Assembly (NCBI RefSeq): GCF_001463745.1
Contig: NZ_BBWJ01000013.1
Coordinates: 1-64,000 of the forward strand
DNA length: 64,000 bases
Direction: 5' to 3'
DNA from: Aureimonas sp. AU22
Lineage (GTDB): Bacteria > Pseudomonadota > Alphaproteobacteria > Rhizobiales > Rhizobiaceae
The notes below the pieces were generated by a model, which was not told the origin of the DNA, did not search any database, and was given only the letters and a program-made list of their open reading frames with translations. Shown piece by piece: positions 1 to 8,833 of this stretch; the stretch's first letter is position 1, and each line of letters opens with the position of its first letter. A program made the translations under genes and the position numbers.

Positions 1-1
1 G

Positions 2-874
2 CCGCGCCCCGTGCCGCCACCCGCGGCGAGGTCCGCCGCGCCGCCCGCCGCACCGCGCGCGGCGCGCCAGGGCGTTCCCGGCGTCGGGCGGATCGTCGCG
101 GTGGCCAGCGGCAAGGGCGGGGTCGGCAAGTCGACGACGGCCGTCAACCTCGCGCTCGGGTTCCACGCGCTGGGGCTCCGCACCGGGCTCCTGGATGCCG
201 ACATCTACGGTCCCTCCGTTCCCCGGCTCCTCGGCCTGAAGGGGCGGCCGGAACTCGAGGGCGGGCGCGTGATGCGGCCGATGGAGGCCTATGGGCTGAA
301 GGCGATGTCGATGGGGTTCCTCGTCGAGGAGGACACGCCGATGATCTGGCGCGGACCGATGGTCATGTCCGCGCTCAACCAGATGCTGCGAGAGGTCGCC
401 TGGGGTGAACTCGACGTGCTGGTCGTCGACATGCCGCCCGGCACGGGCGATGCGCAGCTGACGATGGCCCAGCAGGTTCCGCTCGCCGGCGCGGTGATCG
501 TCTCGACCCCGCAGGATCTGGCCCTCATCGATGCGCGCAAGGGGCTCGCGATGTTCCAAAAGGTCGAGGTGCCGGTGCTCGGCATCGTCGAGAACATGAG
601 CTACTTCATCGCCCCCGATACGGGAAAGCGCTACGACATCTTCGGCCATGGCGGCGCACGCGCGGAAGCGGAACGGCTCGGCGTGCCGTTCCTCGGGGAA
701 GTGCCGCTGGAGATGGCGATCCGCGAGGGGTCGGATGCGGGCGCGCCGGTGATGGCAGCGCAGCCGGACGGGCCGCACGCCCGCGTCTACGCCGCCATCG
801 CCGAGCGAACGCTTGCGTCAATCGAGGCAGCGGGATCGGCCGCCGGCAAGGCACCGACTATTGTTTTTGAGTGA
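2..874 (+). CDS. mrp: Mrp/ApbC family P-loop ATPase (5' truncated)
   Basis: C-terminal part of an Mrp/NBP35-type iron-sulfur cluster carrier ATPase; the reading frame is open through the left window edge, so the true start and any N-terminal DUF59 domain lie outside. The deviant Walker A SGKGGVGKST (nt 106-135), the switch-like DADIYGPSVPRLLG and the DMPPGTGDAQL segment are typical of the family, whose members bind and transfer Fe-S clusters in the cytoplasm. A Pro/Ala-rich linker precedes the ATPase domain. The C-terminal CxxC seen in many Mrp proteins (ENMSYFxCPxCG) reads ENMSYFIAPDTG here, so both cysteines are absent. Followed, in the same direction, by an unrelated peptide transporter operon. 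Confidence 0.93.
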   Translation, partial: PRPVPPPAARSAAPPAAPRAARQGVPGVGRIVAVASGKGGVGKSTTAVNLALGFHALGLRTGLLDADIYGPSVPRLLGLKGRPELEGGRVMRPMEAYGLKAMSMGFLVEEDTPMIWRGPMVMSALNQMLREVAWGELDVLVVDMPPGTGDAQLTMAQQVPLAGAVIVSTPQDLALIDARKGLAMFQKVEVPVLGIVENMSYFIAPDTGKRYDIFGHGGARAEAERLGVPFLGEVPLEMAIREGSDAGAPVMAAQPDGPHARVYAAIAERTLASIEAAGSAAGKAPTIVFE

Positions 875-977
875 GAAACCAAAAAACACGCTTGCGTCAG
901 GACCATGTCGTGGTCGAAATGTGCCCTTCCGACGGCAGTGCAGCCGTCCTAGGCACGTTCATGGGAGAACGCGTTTC

Positions 978-2576
978 ATGGGTCTGACCAAGAAGCTCCT
1001 TGCGGCGACGGCGATCGTCCTCGCGCTCGGCACGGCCGCCTCGGCCAAAACCTTCGTCTATTGCTCGGAAGGGTCGCCCGAGGGCTTCGACCCCGGCCTC
1101 TACACGGCCGGCCAGACCTTCGACGCCTCGGCTCACCCGGTCTACAACCGTTTGGCCGAGTTCAAGAAGGGCACGACCGAGACCGAGCCGGGCCTCGCCG
1201 AGACCTGGGACGTCTCCGAGGACGGGCTGCAGTACACGTTCAAGCTGCGCCCGGGCGTCAAGTTCCATTCCAATGCGAACTTCACCCCGACGCGTGACAT
1301 GAACGCCGACGACGTCGTGTTCTCGTTCGACCGTCAGGGCAACAAGGACAATCCCTGGAACCAGTACGTCGCCGGCGCCTCGTGGGAGTACTACACTTCC
1401 ATGTCGATGCCCGACTTCGTGAAGTCGATCGAGAAGGTGGACGACCTGACCGTCCGCTTCACGCTGAACCAGCCCTATGCGCCGTTCATCGCCAACATCG
1501 CGATGCCCTTCGCCTCCATCGTGTCGAAGGAGTACGCCGACAAGCTCGCCGAAACCGGCCAACAGGCGCAGCTCAACCAGGCGCCGATCGGCACCGGGCC
1601 GTTCGAGTTCGTCGCCTATCAGCCCGACGCCGTGATCCGCTACAAGGCCTTCGCCGACTACTGGGGTGGCAAGCAGCCGATCGACGACCTCGTCTTCGCC
1701 ATCACGAAGGACGCCGCCGTCCGCCAGCAGCGCCTCCTGGCCGGCGAGTGCCACCTCATGGCTTACCCGAACCCGGCCGACGTGCCGGCGCTCCAGCAGA
1801 ACGCCGACCTGACAGTGTCCGAGCAGGAAGGCCTCAACATCGGCTACCTCGCCTGGAACACCACGCAGCCGCCCTTCGACAAGCCGGAGGTTCGTCGCGC
1901 GCTGAACATGGCGATCAACAAGGACGCCATCATCCAGGCCGTCTACCAGGGCGCCGGACAGAAGGCCGTTTCGCCGATCCCGCCGACCATGTGGAGCTAC
2001 GACGCTTCGCTGAAGGACGATGCCTATGATCCGGAAGCGGCCAAGAAGGCGCTGGCGGATGCCGGCGTTTCCAACCTGTCGATGAAGATCTGGGCGATGC
2101 CGGTGGCCCGTCCCTACAACCCGAACGCCGCCCGCATGGCCGAGCTGATGCAGGCGGACCTCGCCAAGGTCGGCGTGACGGCCGAGATCGTCTCCTACGA
2201 GTGGGGCGAGTATCTGAAGCGTGCCGCCGATCCCAAGCACGACGGCGCCGTCCTCCTTGGTTGGACCGGCGACAACGGCGATCCCGACAACTTCCTCGCC
2301 ACGCTCCTGAGCTGCGACGGCGTCGGCACCTCCAGTAACGCTGCCGCCTTCTGCAACGAGGAGTACGAGAAGGTCGTCCAGGAGGCCAAGCGCGTCTCCA
2401 GCCAGGAAGAGCGCGCCAAGCTCTACAAGCAGGCGCAGGAGATCTTCAAGCAGCAGGCGCCCTGGGCGACGATCGCGCATTCGGTGGTCTACGTTCCGAT
2501 GCGCAAGAACGTCACCGGTTTCGTGCAGAGCCCGCTCGGCGACTACACGTTCGACGGCGTCGACATTACCGAGTAA
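978..2576 (+). CDS. dppA: Periplasmic dipeptide/oligopeptide-binding protein of an ABC importer
   Basis: 532-residue solute-binding protein of the SBP_bac_5 (DppA/OppA) family. The ATG at 978 gives a clean Sec signal peptide (KK, then a Leu/Ala-rich core, ending TAASA-K); the frame stays open upstream to 813 but that extension carries no signal-like start. The mature part begins KTFVYCSEGSPEGFDP, which is typical of DppA-like proteins, and includes LRPGVKFH, the family signature region. It would capture peptides in the periplasm and deliver them to the permease encoded just downstream. A hairpin with a T tract follows the stop codon, which would favour much more DppA than membrane components. 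Confidence 0.93.
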   Translation: MGLTKKLLAATAIVLALGTAASAKTFVYCSEGSPEGFDPGLYTAGQTFDASAHPVYNRLAEFKKGTTETEPGLAETWDVSEDGLQYTFKLRPGVKFHSNANFTPTRDMNADDVVFSFDRQGNKDNPWNQYVAGASWEYYTSMSMPDFVKSIEKVDDLTVRFTLNQPYAPFIANIAMPFASIVSKEYADKLAETGQQAQLNQAPIGTGPFEFVAYQPDAVIRYKAFADYWGGKQPIDDLVFAITKDAAVRQQRLLAGECHLMAYPNPADVPALQQNADLTVSEQEGLNIGYLAWNTTQPPFDKPEVRRALNMAINKDAIIQAVYQGAGQKAVSPIPPTMWSYDASLKDDAYDPEAAKKALADAGVSNLSMKIWAMPVARPYNPNAARMAELMQADLAKVGVTAEIVSYEWGEYLKRAADPKHDGAVLLGWTGDNGDPDNFLATLLSCDGVGTSSNAAAFCNEEYEKVVQEAKRVSSQEERAKLYKQAQEIFKQQAPWATIAHSVVYVPMRKNVTGFVQSPLGDYTFDGVDITE

Positions 2577-2598
2577 TTCAGACCATCATCGCAGGGAA

Positions 2599-2629
2599 GG
2601 GGAGCGGCGCCCGGCGCCGTTCCCCTTTT
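2599..2629 (+). terminator. Intrinsic terminator/attenuator between dppA and dppB
   Basis: GGGGAG then CGGCGCC mirrored by GGCGCCG then TTCCCC forms a long GC stem with a very short loop, followed by TTTTCG. It sits 22 bases after the dppA stop and 84 bases before dppB, a common arrangement that raises binding-protein level over the permease. Confidence 0.65.
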
Positions 2630-2712
2630 CGTTTGGCCGAAGCTGCTGTTTGACATAAACATTTCGGCTCGCGCCGCCGCCGGCGGCTTACGGACCTTCA
2701 GGGGCCCCACCC

Positions 2713-3717
2713 ATGTTCCGCTTCATCCTGGCTCGCCTTGGCGTGCTTGTTCCGACATTCGTCGGCGTGGCGATCGTCGCCTTTTCCTTCATTCGCCTCC
2801 TGCCCGGGGACCCCGTCCTTCTGATGGCGGGCGAGCGCGGCATCAGCGCCGAGCGCCATGCGCAGCTGACGGCCGCGCTCGGCTACGACCAGCCGCTGCC
2901 GATCCAGTTCTGGCACTATCTCACCAGCCTCTTCAGCGGTGACTTCGGCACCTCGCTCGTGACGCGACGTCCGGTGCTGACCGAGTTCCTGACCCTGTTC
3001 CCGGCAACGGTCGAGCTGTCGATCTTCGCCATCCTGATCGCGGTCGCCCTCGGCGTTCCGGCCGGCGTCTTCGCCGCCGTCAAGCGCGGCTCCTGGGCGG
3101 ACCAGACGATCATGGGAACGGCGCTCGTCGGCTACTCCATGCCGATCTTCTGGTGGGGTCTGCTCCTCATCATCTTCTTCTCAGGCACGCTCGGCTGGAC
3201 GCCCGTCTCCGGGCGCATCTCGCTCCTCTACTTCTTCCCGCCCGTCACCGGCTTCATGACGATCGACGCGCTCTTGTCGGGGCAGGCCGGCGCGTTCAAG
3301 TCGGCGCTGAGCCACCTGATCCTCCCCGGCATCGTGCTCGCCACGATCCCGCTCGCCGTGATCGCACGGCAGACACGCTCGGCCATGCTCGAGGTGTTGA
3401 GCGAGGACTACGTTCGCACGGCCCGCGCCAAGGGCCTCAAGTCCAGCCGCGTCGTCGGCATCCACGCCCTGCGCAACGCGCTCATCCCCGTCATCACCAC
3501 GATCGGCCTGCAGATCGGCGTGATGATGGCCGGCGCGATCCTGACGGAGACGATCTTCTCCTGGCCCGGGATCGGAAAGTGGATGGTGGATTCGGTCTTC
3601 CGCCGCGACTACCCCGTGGTCCAGGGCGGGCTTCTGCTCATCGCCATCGTCGTCATGGTGGTGAACCTCGTGGTCGATCTTCTCTACGGCCTGATCAACC
3701 CCCGCGTCCGGGCCTGA
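2713..3717 (+). CDS. dppB: Peptide ABC transporter permease, DppB type
   Basis: 334-residue inner-membrane permease. It starts MFRFILARLGVLVPTF, the usual first transmembrane helix of DppB/OppB proteins, has the periplasmic LPGDPV segment after TM1, and carries the BPD_transp_1 core with the EAA-type cytoplasmic loop (RTARAKGLKSSRVVGIHALR then NALIP) that contacts the ATPase. It ends in INPRVRA, a typical family C-terminus. It forms the channel with DppC (next gene, 13 bases on). The family is known for peptides but related systems import nickel or glutathione, so the substrate is inferred from the whole operon only. Confidence 0.93.
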   Translation: MFRFILARLGVLVPTFVGVAIVAFSFIRLLPGDPVLLMAGERGISAERHAQLTAALGYDQPLPIQFWHYLTSLFSGDFGTSLVTRRPVLTEFLTLFPATVELSIFAILIAVALGVPAGVFAAVKRGSWADQTIMGTALVGYSMPIFWWGLLLIIFFSGTLGWTPVSGRISLLYFFPPVTGFMTIDALLSGQAGAFKSALSHLILPGIVLATIPLAVIARQTRSAMLEVLSEDYVRTARAKGLKSSRVVGIHALRNALIPVITTIGLQIGVMMAGAILTETIFSWPGIGKWMVDSVFRRDYPVVQGGLLLIAIVVMVVNLVVDLLYGLINPRVRA

Positions 3718-3730
3718 TAGGAGAGCCGCG

Positions 3731-4672
3731 ATGTCCCATATCCAAGCCCAAGAGGCCGAAGCCGGGGTCGGCGCGATCGTGCCCGACCGCATTCCCGAGG
3801 GTGGCCAGCGGCGGCGCATGCTGTCGGAGTTCTGGTACTACTTCTCCGTCAATCGCGGGGCCGTCGCCGGCCTCGTGGTCTTCGCACTGGTGGTGGTCGT
3901 GGCGATCCTCGCGCCCGTCATCGCCCCCTACGATCCGGTGGCGCAGAACCGCGAGGCGCTCCTCATGCCGCCCGTCTTCCTCGAAGGCGGCCAGTGGAGC
4001 TACCTCCTCGGCACCGACGCGGTCGGCCGCGATATCCTCTCCCGCCTGATCTACGGCGCCCGGTACTCGCTCTTCATCGGCACCTTCGTCGTCGTCCTGG
4101 CGGTGTCGACCGGTATCGTCATCGGTCTCGTCGCGGGCTACCTGCGGGGCTGGGTCGACACCGTCATCATGCGCGTGATGGACGTGATCCTCGCCTTCCC
4201 GTCGCTGCTTCTCGCGCTCGTGCTGGTGGCGGTGCTCGGACCCGGTCTCGTCAACGCGATGATCGCGATCGCCCTCGTGCTGCAGCCCCATTTCGTGCGC
4301 CTCACCCGCGCCTCGGTCATGGCCGAGAAGGAGCGCGAATACGTTACCGCCGCCCGTGTCGTGGGCGCGGGTCCGATCCGGCTGATGTTCAAGACGATCC
4401 TGCCGAACTGCCTCGGTCCGCTGATCGTCCAGGCGACCCTGTCCTTCTCCAACGCCATCCTCGATGCGGCGGCGCTCGGCTTCCTCGGCCTCGGCGCGCA
4501 GCCCCCGACGCCCGAATGGGGCACGATGCTGGCGGAAGCGCGCGAGTTCGTGCTGCGCGCGTGGTGGGTGGTGACCTTCCCGGGTCTCGCCATCCTCGTC
4601 ACCGTGCTGGCGATCAACCTCATCGGTGACGGTCTGCGCGACGCGCTCGACCCGAAGATGCGCCGGAGCTGA
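3731..4672 (+). CDS. dppC: Peptide ABC transporter permease, DppC type
   Basis: 313-residue second permease subunit. A cytoplasmic N-terminal stretch leads into a transmembrane helix around residues 48-70 ([23 protein letters not shown]), followed by the conserved [20 protein letters not shown] segment diagnostic of DppC/OppC. The EAA loop reads [20 protein letters not shown] and the protein ends [12 protein letters not shown]. It is preceded by a GGAG ribosome-binding site about eight bases before the ATG and followed after five bases by the ATPase gene dppD, so dppBCDF are one transcription unit. Confidence 0.93.
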   Translation: MSHIQAQEAEAGVGAIVPDRIPEGGQRRRMLSEFWYYFSVNRGAVAGLVVFALVVVVAILAPVIAPYDPVAQNREALLMPPVFLEGGQWSYLLGTDAVGRDILSRLIYGARYSLFIGTFVVVLAVSTGIVIGLVAGYLRGWVDTVIMRVMDVILAFPSLLLALVLVAVLGPGLVNAMIAIALVLQPHFVRLTRASVMAEKEREYVTAARVVGAGPIRLMFKTILPNCLGPLIVQATLSFSNAILDAAALGFLGLGAQPPTPEWGTMLAEAREFVLRAWWVVTFPGLAILVTVLAINLIGDGLRDALDPKMRRS

Positions 4673-4677
4673 GGCCG

Positions 4678-5517
4678 ATGTCCCTTCTCGAAATCCGCAA
4701 CCTCACGGTTTCCTTCGACACCGCTTCCGGCCCCTTCAAGGCGGTGGACGGCATCGACCTGCATGTCGACCAGCGGGAAGTGCTGGCAATCGTCGGCGAG
4801 TCCGGGTCCGGCAAGTCGGTCGGCATGCTGGCGACCATGGGTCTCCTGCCGAAGACCGCGACGGTGACCGCGGACAAGCTCACCTTCGAGGGCCGCGACC
4901 TTCTCACGCTGACCTCGCGCCAGCGACGCGAGATCGTCGGGCGCGACATCGCCATGATCTTCCAGGAGCCGATGGCGAGCCTCAACCCGTGCTTCACGGT
5001 AGGCTTCCAGCTCACCGAGACGCTGCGCTTCCATCTTGGCCTCGGCCGGGCGGAGCGCAAGCGGCGCGCCGTCGAGCTCCTCCAGTCGGTCGGCATCCCC
5101 GATCCCGAGGCGCGCATGTCGAGCTTTCCGCATCAGATGTCGGGCGGCCAGTGCCAGCGCGTGATGATCGCCATGGCGATCGCCTGCAATCCGAAGCTCC
5201 TGATCGCCGACGAGCCGACGACGGCGCTGGACGTGACCATCCAGAAGCAGATCCTCGACCTTCTGGTCGGGCTGCAGCGCGAGCACGGCATGGGCCTCAT
5301 CATGATCACCCACGACATGGGCGTCGTGGCCGAGACGGCCCATCGCGTCGTCGTCCAGTACAAGGGCCGCAAGATGGAGGAGGCGGGCGTGCTCGAACTC
5401 TTCGAGAACCCGAAGAACCCCTACACCCGCGCGTTGCTTTCGGCTCTGCCGGAGAATGCGACGGGCGACCGTCTGCCGACCGTTGCCGACGCCCTCGCCC
5501 TGGAGACCGCGCGATGA
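4678..5517 (+). CDS. dppD: Peptide ABC transporter ATP-binding subunit, DppD type
   Basis: 279-residue ATPase energising the peptide importer from the cytoplasmic side. Walker A GESGSGKS, signature MSGGQCQRV, Walker [15 protein letters not shown] and the H-loop ITHDMG are all intact, so it should be active. The end region ([12 protein letters not shown]) is the start of the oligopeptide-transporter C-terminal extension, but the protein stops soon after and lacks the usual cysteine-containing tail; it is some 45 residues shorter than E. coli DppD. Its TGA overlaps the ATG of dppF (ATGA), indicating translational coupling. Confidence 0.92.
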   Translation: MSLLEIRNLTVSFDTASGPFKAVDGIDLHVDQREVLAIVGESGSGKSVGMLATMGLLPKTATVTADKLTFEGRDLLTLTSRQRREIVGRDIAMIFQEPMASLNPCFTVGFQLTETLRFHLGLGRAERKRRAVELLQSVGIPDPEARMSSFPHQMSGGQCQRVMIAMAIACNPKLLIADEPTTALDVTIQKQILDLLVGLQREHGMGLIMITHDMGVVAETAHRVVVQYKGRKMEEAGVLELFENPKNPYTRALLSALPENATGDRLPTVADALALETAR

Positions 5518-6332
5518 GCCCCGTCCTCGAAGCGCGCGGGATCAAGCGCGACTACCTCGTGCCGCAAGGGATCTTTTCCGCGCCCAAGGCCGTGCATGCG
5601 GTCAAGGGCGTGTCCTTCTCCGTGGAGAAGGGCAAGACGCTGGCGATCGTTGGCGAATCCGGCTGCGGCAAGTCCACGTTGGCGCGCATCCTGACGCTGA
5701 TCGACGAGCCGACGGCGGGCGAACTCTTCATCGACGGCCAGCCGATGCGCATCGAGAAGGGCGTGACCCGCGAGATGCGCCGCAAGGTGCAGATGGTGTT
5801 CCAGAACCCCTACGGCTCGCTCAATCCGCGCCAGAAGGTCGGCGACGTCCTGACCGAGCCGCTGGTGCTCAACACCGAGATGCCCGCCGGCGAGCGGCGC
5901 AGCCAAGCCATGGCGATGCTGGTGAAGGTCGGCCTCGGGCCGGAGCACTACAACCGCTATCCCCACATGTTCTCGGGTGGCCAGCGCCAGCGCATCGCGA
6001 TCGCCCGTGCGCTGATGCTGAACCCGAGCCTTCTCGTGCTCGACGAGCCGGTCTCGGCGCTCGACCTGTCGGTTCAGGCGCAGATCCTCAATCTCCTCGC
6101 CGACCTGCAGGACGAACTCGGTCTCACCTACGTCTTCATCAGCCACGACCTGTCGGTGGTGCGCTACATCGCCGACACGGTGATGGTGATGTATTACGGC
6201 GAGGTGGTGGAGTACGGCACGCGCGACGAAGTGTTCGACGCGCCGTCCCACGAGTACACGCAGAAGCTGTTCGCCTCGACGCCGCGCGCCGATGTGGAGA
6301 GCATCCGCCGACGGGTCGCCGCGCGGGCCTGA
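5514..6332 (+). CDS. dppF: Peptide ABC transporter ATP-binding subunit, DppF type
   Basis: 272-residue second ATPase. The start at 5514 is fixed by the ATGA overlap with dppD and gives [19 protein letters not shown], a normal DppF/OppF N-terminus. Walker A GESGCGKS, signature FSGGQRQRI, Walker [15 protein letters not shown] and H-loop ISHDLS are intact. As with DppD the C-terminal extension is short. It should form a DppD-DppF heterodimer on the DppB-DppC channel. It is the last gene of the operon; the next gene is convergent, starting its stop codon three bases away. Confidence 0.93.
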   Translation: MSPVLEARGIKRDYLVPQGIFSAPKAVHAVKGVSFSVEKGKTLAIVGESGCGKSTLARILTLIDEPTAGELFIDGQPMRIEKGVTREMRRKVQMVFQNPYGSLNPRQKVGDVLTEPLVLNTEMPAGERRSQAMAMLVKVGLGPEHYNRYPHMFSGGQRQRIAIARALMLNPSLLVLDEPVSALDLSVQAQILNLLADLQDELGLTYVFISHDLSVVRYIADTVMVMYYGEVVEYGTRDEVFDAPSHEYTQKLFASTPRADVESIRRRVAARA

Positions 6333-6335
6333 CGG

Positions 6336-7358
6336 TCAGACGAAGAGACTCCAGAGACGGTGGGCGTCGATCTTTCCGAGAAGGCGCCCGCGCTCGGCCA
6401 CCACCACGTCGCCCCGTCGCAGCACCGGCAGCACGTCCGACAGGCGCGTGCCGGTCTGGACGAGACCGGCGAAGCCGGCGGCCTCGTCGGCCGGGGTGAT
6501 CGGTGCCATCACGTCTTCCGCCAGGAGGAATCCGACCGGGTTGAGTTCCGACAGCAACGCCGCGACATGGCCCGTCGCCGGCTCGAGCACGAGGTCGCGG
6601 GGCGGACCGGCCTGAACCAGTCGGCCGTTGTCGAGAACCGCGATCCGGTCGCCGACGCGCAGCGCCTCGGCGGGATCGCACGTCGTCAGGATCACCGTCT
6701 TGCCCGTGCGCTCGCGCAGGCGTCGGAGCGAGGCGACGAGCGACGGGTCGCGCCAGGCGTCCGGGGTGTCGAGTGTTCCGTCGAACAGAGCCACGGGTTC
6801 GTTGCCGAGCGAGGCGACCAGAAGTTGGAGGTGCGAGCGCAGGCCGGGGCCGAGGTCCGCAACGCTCGCGCCGGCCGCGTCGCGCAGGCCGGCATTGGCG
6901 AGCTCCAGAACGGCACGGGGTGCCCGGTCGCGTCTGGAAACGCCATGATCGGCAAGCGCGGCCTCGACCACGGCGGCGACCGTGCGCCGCGAAGACAACC
7001 GAACGGGCGCGCGCCGGTCCGCCACGGTCTCCGCCGCATGCCGCTTTAAATGTTGGCGTGTCGCGGTCGCAAGTTCGAACGCGCCGCCCGCCGTCAGAAA
7101 GGACACCGATCCCCTTTGTATCGGGACAGCACCGGCGAGCGCGGCCAGCAAGCTCGACTTGCCCGACCCCGAACCCCCGAGGATCACGAGGATCTCGCCG
7201 GCATAGACGTCGAGATCGACGTCGATCAGCGCCACCGTGCCATCGCCCGCGACGCGAATCGCATGATGGCTGTCGCCGGCGTCGGCACGACGAAGGGCCG
7301 TGCCCGGCTGGCGGCCGTGAACCACGGCGAGGCGGCGGATGCTGATCTGCGGAGTCAT
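6336..7358 (-). CDS. ProV/ChoV-like ABC ATP-binding protein with degenerate catalytic motifs
   Basis: 340 residues, resembling the ATPase subunit of glycine betaine/proline importers in its extended N-terminus (residues 1-50), in the DRIAVLDNGRLVQAG stretch and in a CBS-like C-terminal region (about 260-340). Walker A is perfect (GGSGSGKSS, 61-69). The other catalytic motifs are not: the LSGGQ signature is replaced by ADLGPGLRS (about 168-176), Walker B reads VALFDGTLD so the catalytic Glu is Gly (about 194), and the H-loop THD is TCD. No permease or binding-protein gene is next to it. It may bind ATP without productive hydrolysis, or be a decaying or regulatory paralog. The assignment to the ProV class is moderately sure, activity doubtful. 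Confidence 0.75.
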   Translation of the reverse strand: MTPQISIRRLAVVHGRQPGTALRRADAGDSHHAIRVAGDGTVALIDVDLDVYAGEILVILGGSGSGKSSLLAALAGAVPIQRGSVSFLTAGGAFELATATRQHLKRHAAETVADRRAPVRLSSRRTVAAVVEAALADHGVSRRDRAPRAVLELANAGLRDAAGASVADLGPGLRSHLQLLVASLGNEPVALFDGTLDTPDAWRDPSLVASLRRLRERTGKTVILTTCDPAEALRVGDRIAVLDNGRLVQAGPPRDLVLEPATGHVAALLSELNPVGFLLAEDVMAPITPADEAAGFAGLVQTGTRLSDVLPVLRRGDVVVAERGRLLGKIDAHRLWSLFV

Positions 7359-7586
7359 GCGGCGGGCTTATGCGCCACCGTCAAAGCCTGCGCAAGCGCG
7401 AGGCGGGTGGGCCGGGGCCGCCGGTCGCGAAGATGAATTCGACGTCATGAACCCGTTGTAACTCGATCAAGGACGAGCATGGGAGCAGTCTCGCTCCTGG
7501 CGCACCAAGCCACGGACTGCCGGGCTCGCACCCCGACCCTCGGGCGACTTGGGATCGATGGCGCCGATCGAACCAGGAGTTAAGCC

Positions 7587-7853
7587 ATGAAGTCCTCCCT
7601 CACTGCCGCCCTCGTCGTCTTCGGTTCCCTCGCCGCGGCATCCGCCGCGACGGCAGCCACGCCCGTCGTGCGGCATCCCGTCCACCGCGTCGTCGTGATG
7701 AGAGCCGAGCCGACACGCACCGTGCCGGTCAGGATCATCAGCGAGACGCCCAACAAGGATCCGGGCCTTCTCGGGGTCTTCCAGGCGACGGACGGCGTCA
7801 TCTATTCGCCGGTGACGCACGATCCGCGCAGCCATGGTCTGCCGAACTACTGA
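7587..7853 (+). CDS. Small secreted protein of unknown function
   Basis: 88 residues with a clear Sec signal peptide (MKSSLTAALVVFGSLAAASA, cleavage probably after ATA-A) and a GGAG ribosome-binding site about nine bases before the ATG. The mature part is about 60 residues with no cysteine; its middle HRVVVMRAEPTRTVPVRIIS looks like a beta-rich stretch, and it ends YSPVTHDPRSHGLPNY. I do not recognise the family. A strong terminator follows immediately, so it is a single-gene unit. Nothing in its neighbours points to a function. Confidence 0.75.
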   Translation: MKSSLTAALVVFGSLAAASAATAATPVVRHPVHRVVVMRAEPTRTVPVRIISETPNKDPGLLGVFQATDGVIYSPVTHDPRSHGLPNY

Positions 7854-7875
7854 ACCGTCCAGCCCACCCGCCGGA

Positions 7876-7910
7876 AAGGCCGCACGATCCGTCGTGCGGC
7901 CTTCGTGTTT
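7876..7910 (+). terminator. Intrinsic terminator after the small secreted protein gene
   Basis: Perfect 10-bp stem GGCCGCACGA / TCGTGCGGCC (7878-7887 with 7892-7901), four-base loop, then TTCGTGTTT. It separates the small secreted protein gene from the glutathione transferase gene. Confidence 0.8.
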
Positions 7911-7950
7911 CCGGCGTAGTCTTGCCGCCGACACTTGCGGAGGGAATGCG

Positions 7951-8586
7951 ATGGCCGAGGACATCCTGCTTTACACCAACCCGATGTCGCGCGGGCGGAT
8001 CGCGCGCTGGATGCTGGAGGAGGTCGGCCAGCCCTATCGGGTCGAGGTGCTCGGCTACGGCACGTCGATGAAGTCCCCGGCCTATCTCGCTGTCAATCCG
8101 ATGGGGAAGGTGCCCGCGATCGTCCATTGCGGCGCCGTGGTGACGGAAGCCGCCGCGATCTGCGCCTATCTCGCCGACGCCTTTCCCGAGGCCGGTCTCG
8201 TGCCCGAACCGGGCGCGGCGCGGGCGGACTACTTCCGCTGGATGTTCTTCGCGGCCGGCCCCCTCGAGGCCGCCGTCGTAAACCGCGCGCTCGGCGTCGA
8301 CGTCAAGCCGGACCAGACGGCCTTCGTCGGATACGGCTCGTTCGGGCGCGTCATGGACGCATTGGAGGAGGCCCTGTCGCGCGGCGACTACATCGCCGGA
8401 GACCGCTTCAGCGCCGCCGACCTCTATGTCGGCTCCCATGTCGGCTTCGGCCTCCAGTTCGGGTCCTACGAGAAGCGGCCGGCCTTCGAGGCCTATCACG
8501 CGCGCCTGAGCGAGCGACCAGCCTTCCGACGCGCGGCGGAAGCCGACGACCGGCTGATCGCCGAGGCCAAGGCGCGAGGAGCCTGA
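7951..8586 (+). CDS. Glutathione S-transferase family protein
   Basis: 211 residues. The ATG at 7951 is preceded by CGGAGGG with good spacing and starts MAEDILLYTNPMSRGRIARW, the first strand and catalytic loop of a thioredoxin-like GST N-terminal domain; Ser in NPMSRG is at the usual active-site position. NPMGKVPAI and TEAAAICAYLAD match the conserved cis-Pro and glutathione gamma-Glu-binding segments. The all-helical C-terminal domain (about 85-211) contains AGDRFSAADLYVG, the N-capping box of GSTs. Cytosolic; likely substrates (electrophile or peroxide detoxification) cannot be read from sequence. Stands alone between a terminator and the trp leader. Confidence 0.9.
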   Translation: MAEDILLYTNPMSRGRIARWMLEEVGQPYRVEVLGYGTSMKSPAYLAVNPMGKVPAIVHCGAVVTEAAAICAYLADAFPEAGLVPEPGAARADYFRWMFFAAGPLEAAVVNRALGVDVKPDQTAFVGYGSFGRVMDALEEALSRGDYIAGDRFSAADLYVGSHVGFGLQFGSYEKRPAFEAYHARLSERPAFRRAAEADDRLIAEAKARGA

Positions 8587-8676
8587 GCGGCGCCCCGCAA
8601 GTGCAAACCACTGGCAAATAGGGGGGCGGAGCACTTTTCCGTTGCGGCGAAAAAGGCCTTCGGCTACCCATGCCGC

Positions 8677-8724
8677 ATGAACCACGCACGCAACCTCACG
8701 AACTGGTGGCAGGCCCGCTTCTAG
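8677..8724 (+). CDS. trpL: trp operon leader peptide
   Basis: A 15-residue reading frame, [15 protein letters not shown], with two adjacent Trp codons at positions 10 and 11, ending 35 bases before a T-tract hairpin and 109 bases before trpE(G). This is the classical arrangement of trp attenuation, known upstream of trpE(G) in rhizobia: ribosome stalling at the Trp codons when charged tRNA-Trp is scarce would prevent formation of the terminator. Confidence 0.9.
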   Translation: MNHARNLTNWWQARF

Positions 8725-8757
8725 CGGCTTTGCGAACCCGTGCGCGTTCGATCGACA

Positions 8758-8793
8758 AAGGCCGCTCCGGACCCCCGGCGGCCTTTTCCTTTT
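8758..8793 (+). terminator. trp attenuator hairpin
   Basis: GGCCGC (8760-8765) pairs with GCGGCC (8778-8783) around an 11-base loop and is followed by TTTTCCTTTT. It lies directly after the Trp-rich leader peptide and before trpE(G), so it is the terminator arm of the attenuator. The leader-peptide region contains CGGCTT and GGCAGGCC segments that could supply the competing pairings. Confidence 0.85.
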
Positions 8794-8833
8794 GAGGGGC
8801 CCCGGGGCCGGCGCTCAAGATGGAGTGGATGGC

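Noticed and set aside
897-2480. A 527-codon frame antisense to dppA
   Set aside because: Shadow of the solute-binding protein gene, which has a signal peptide and clear family motifs.
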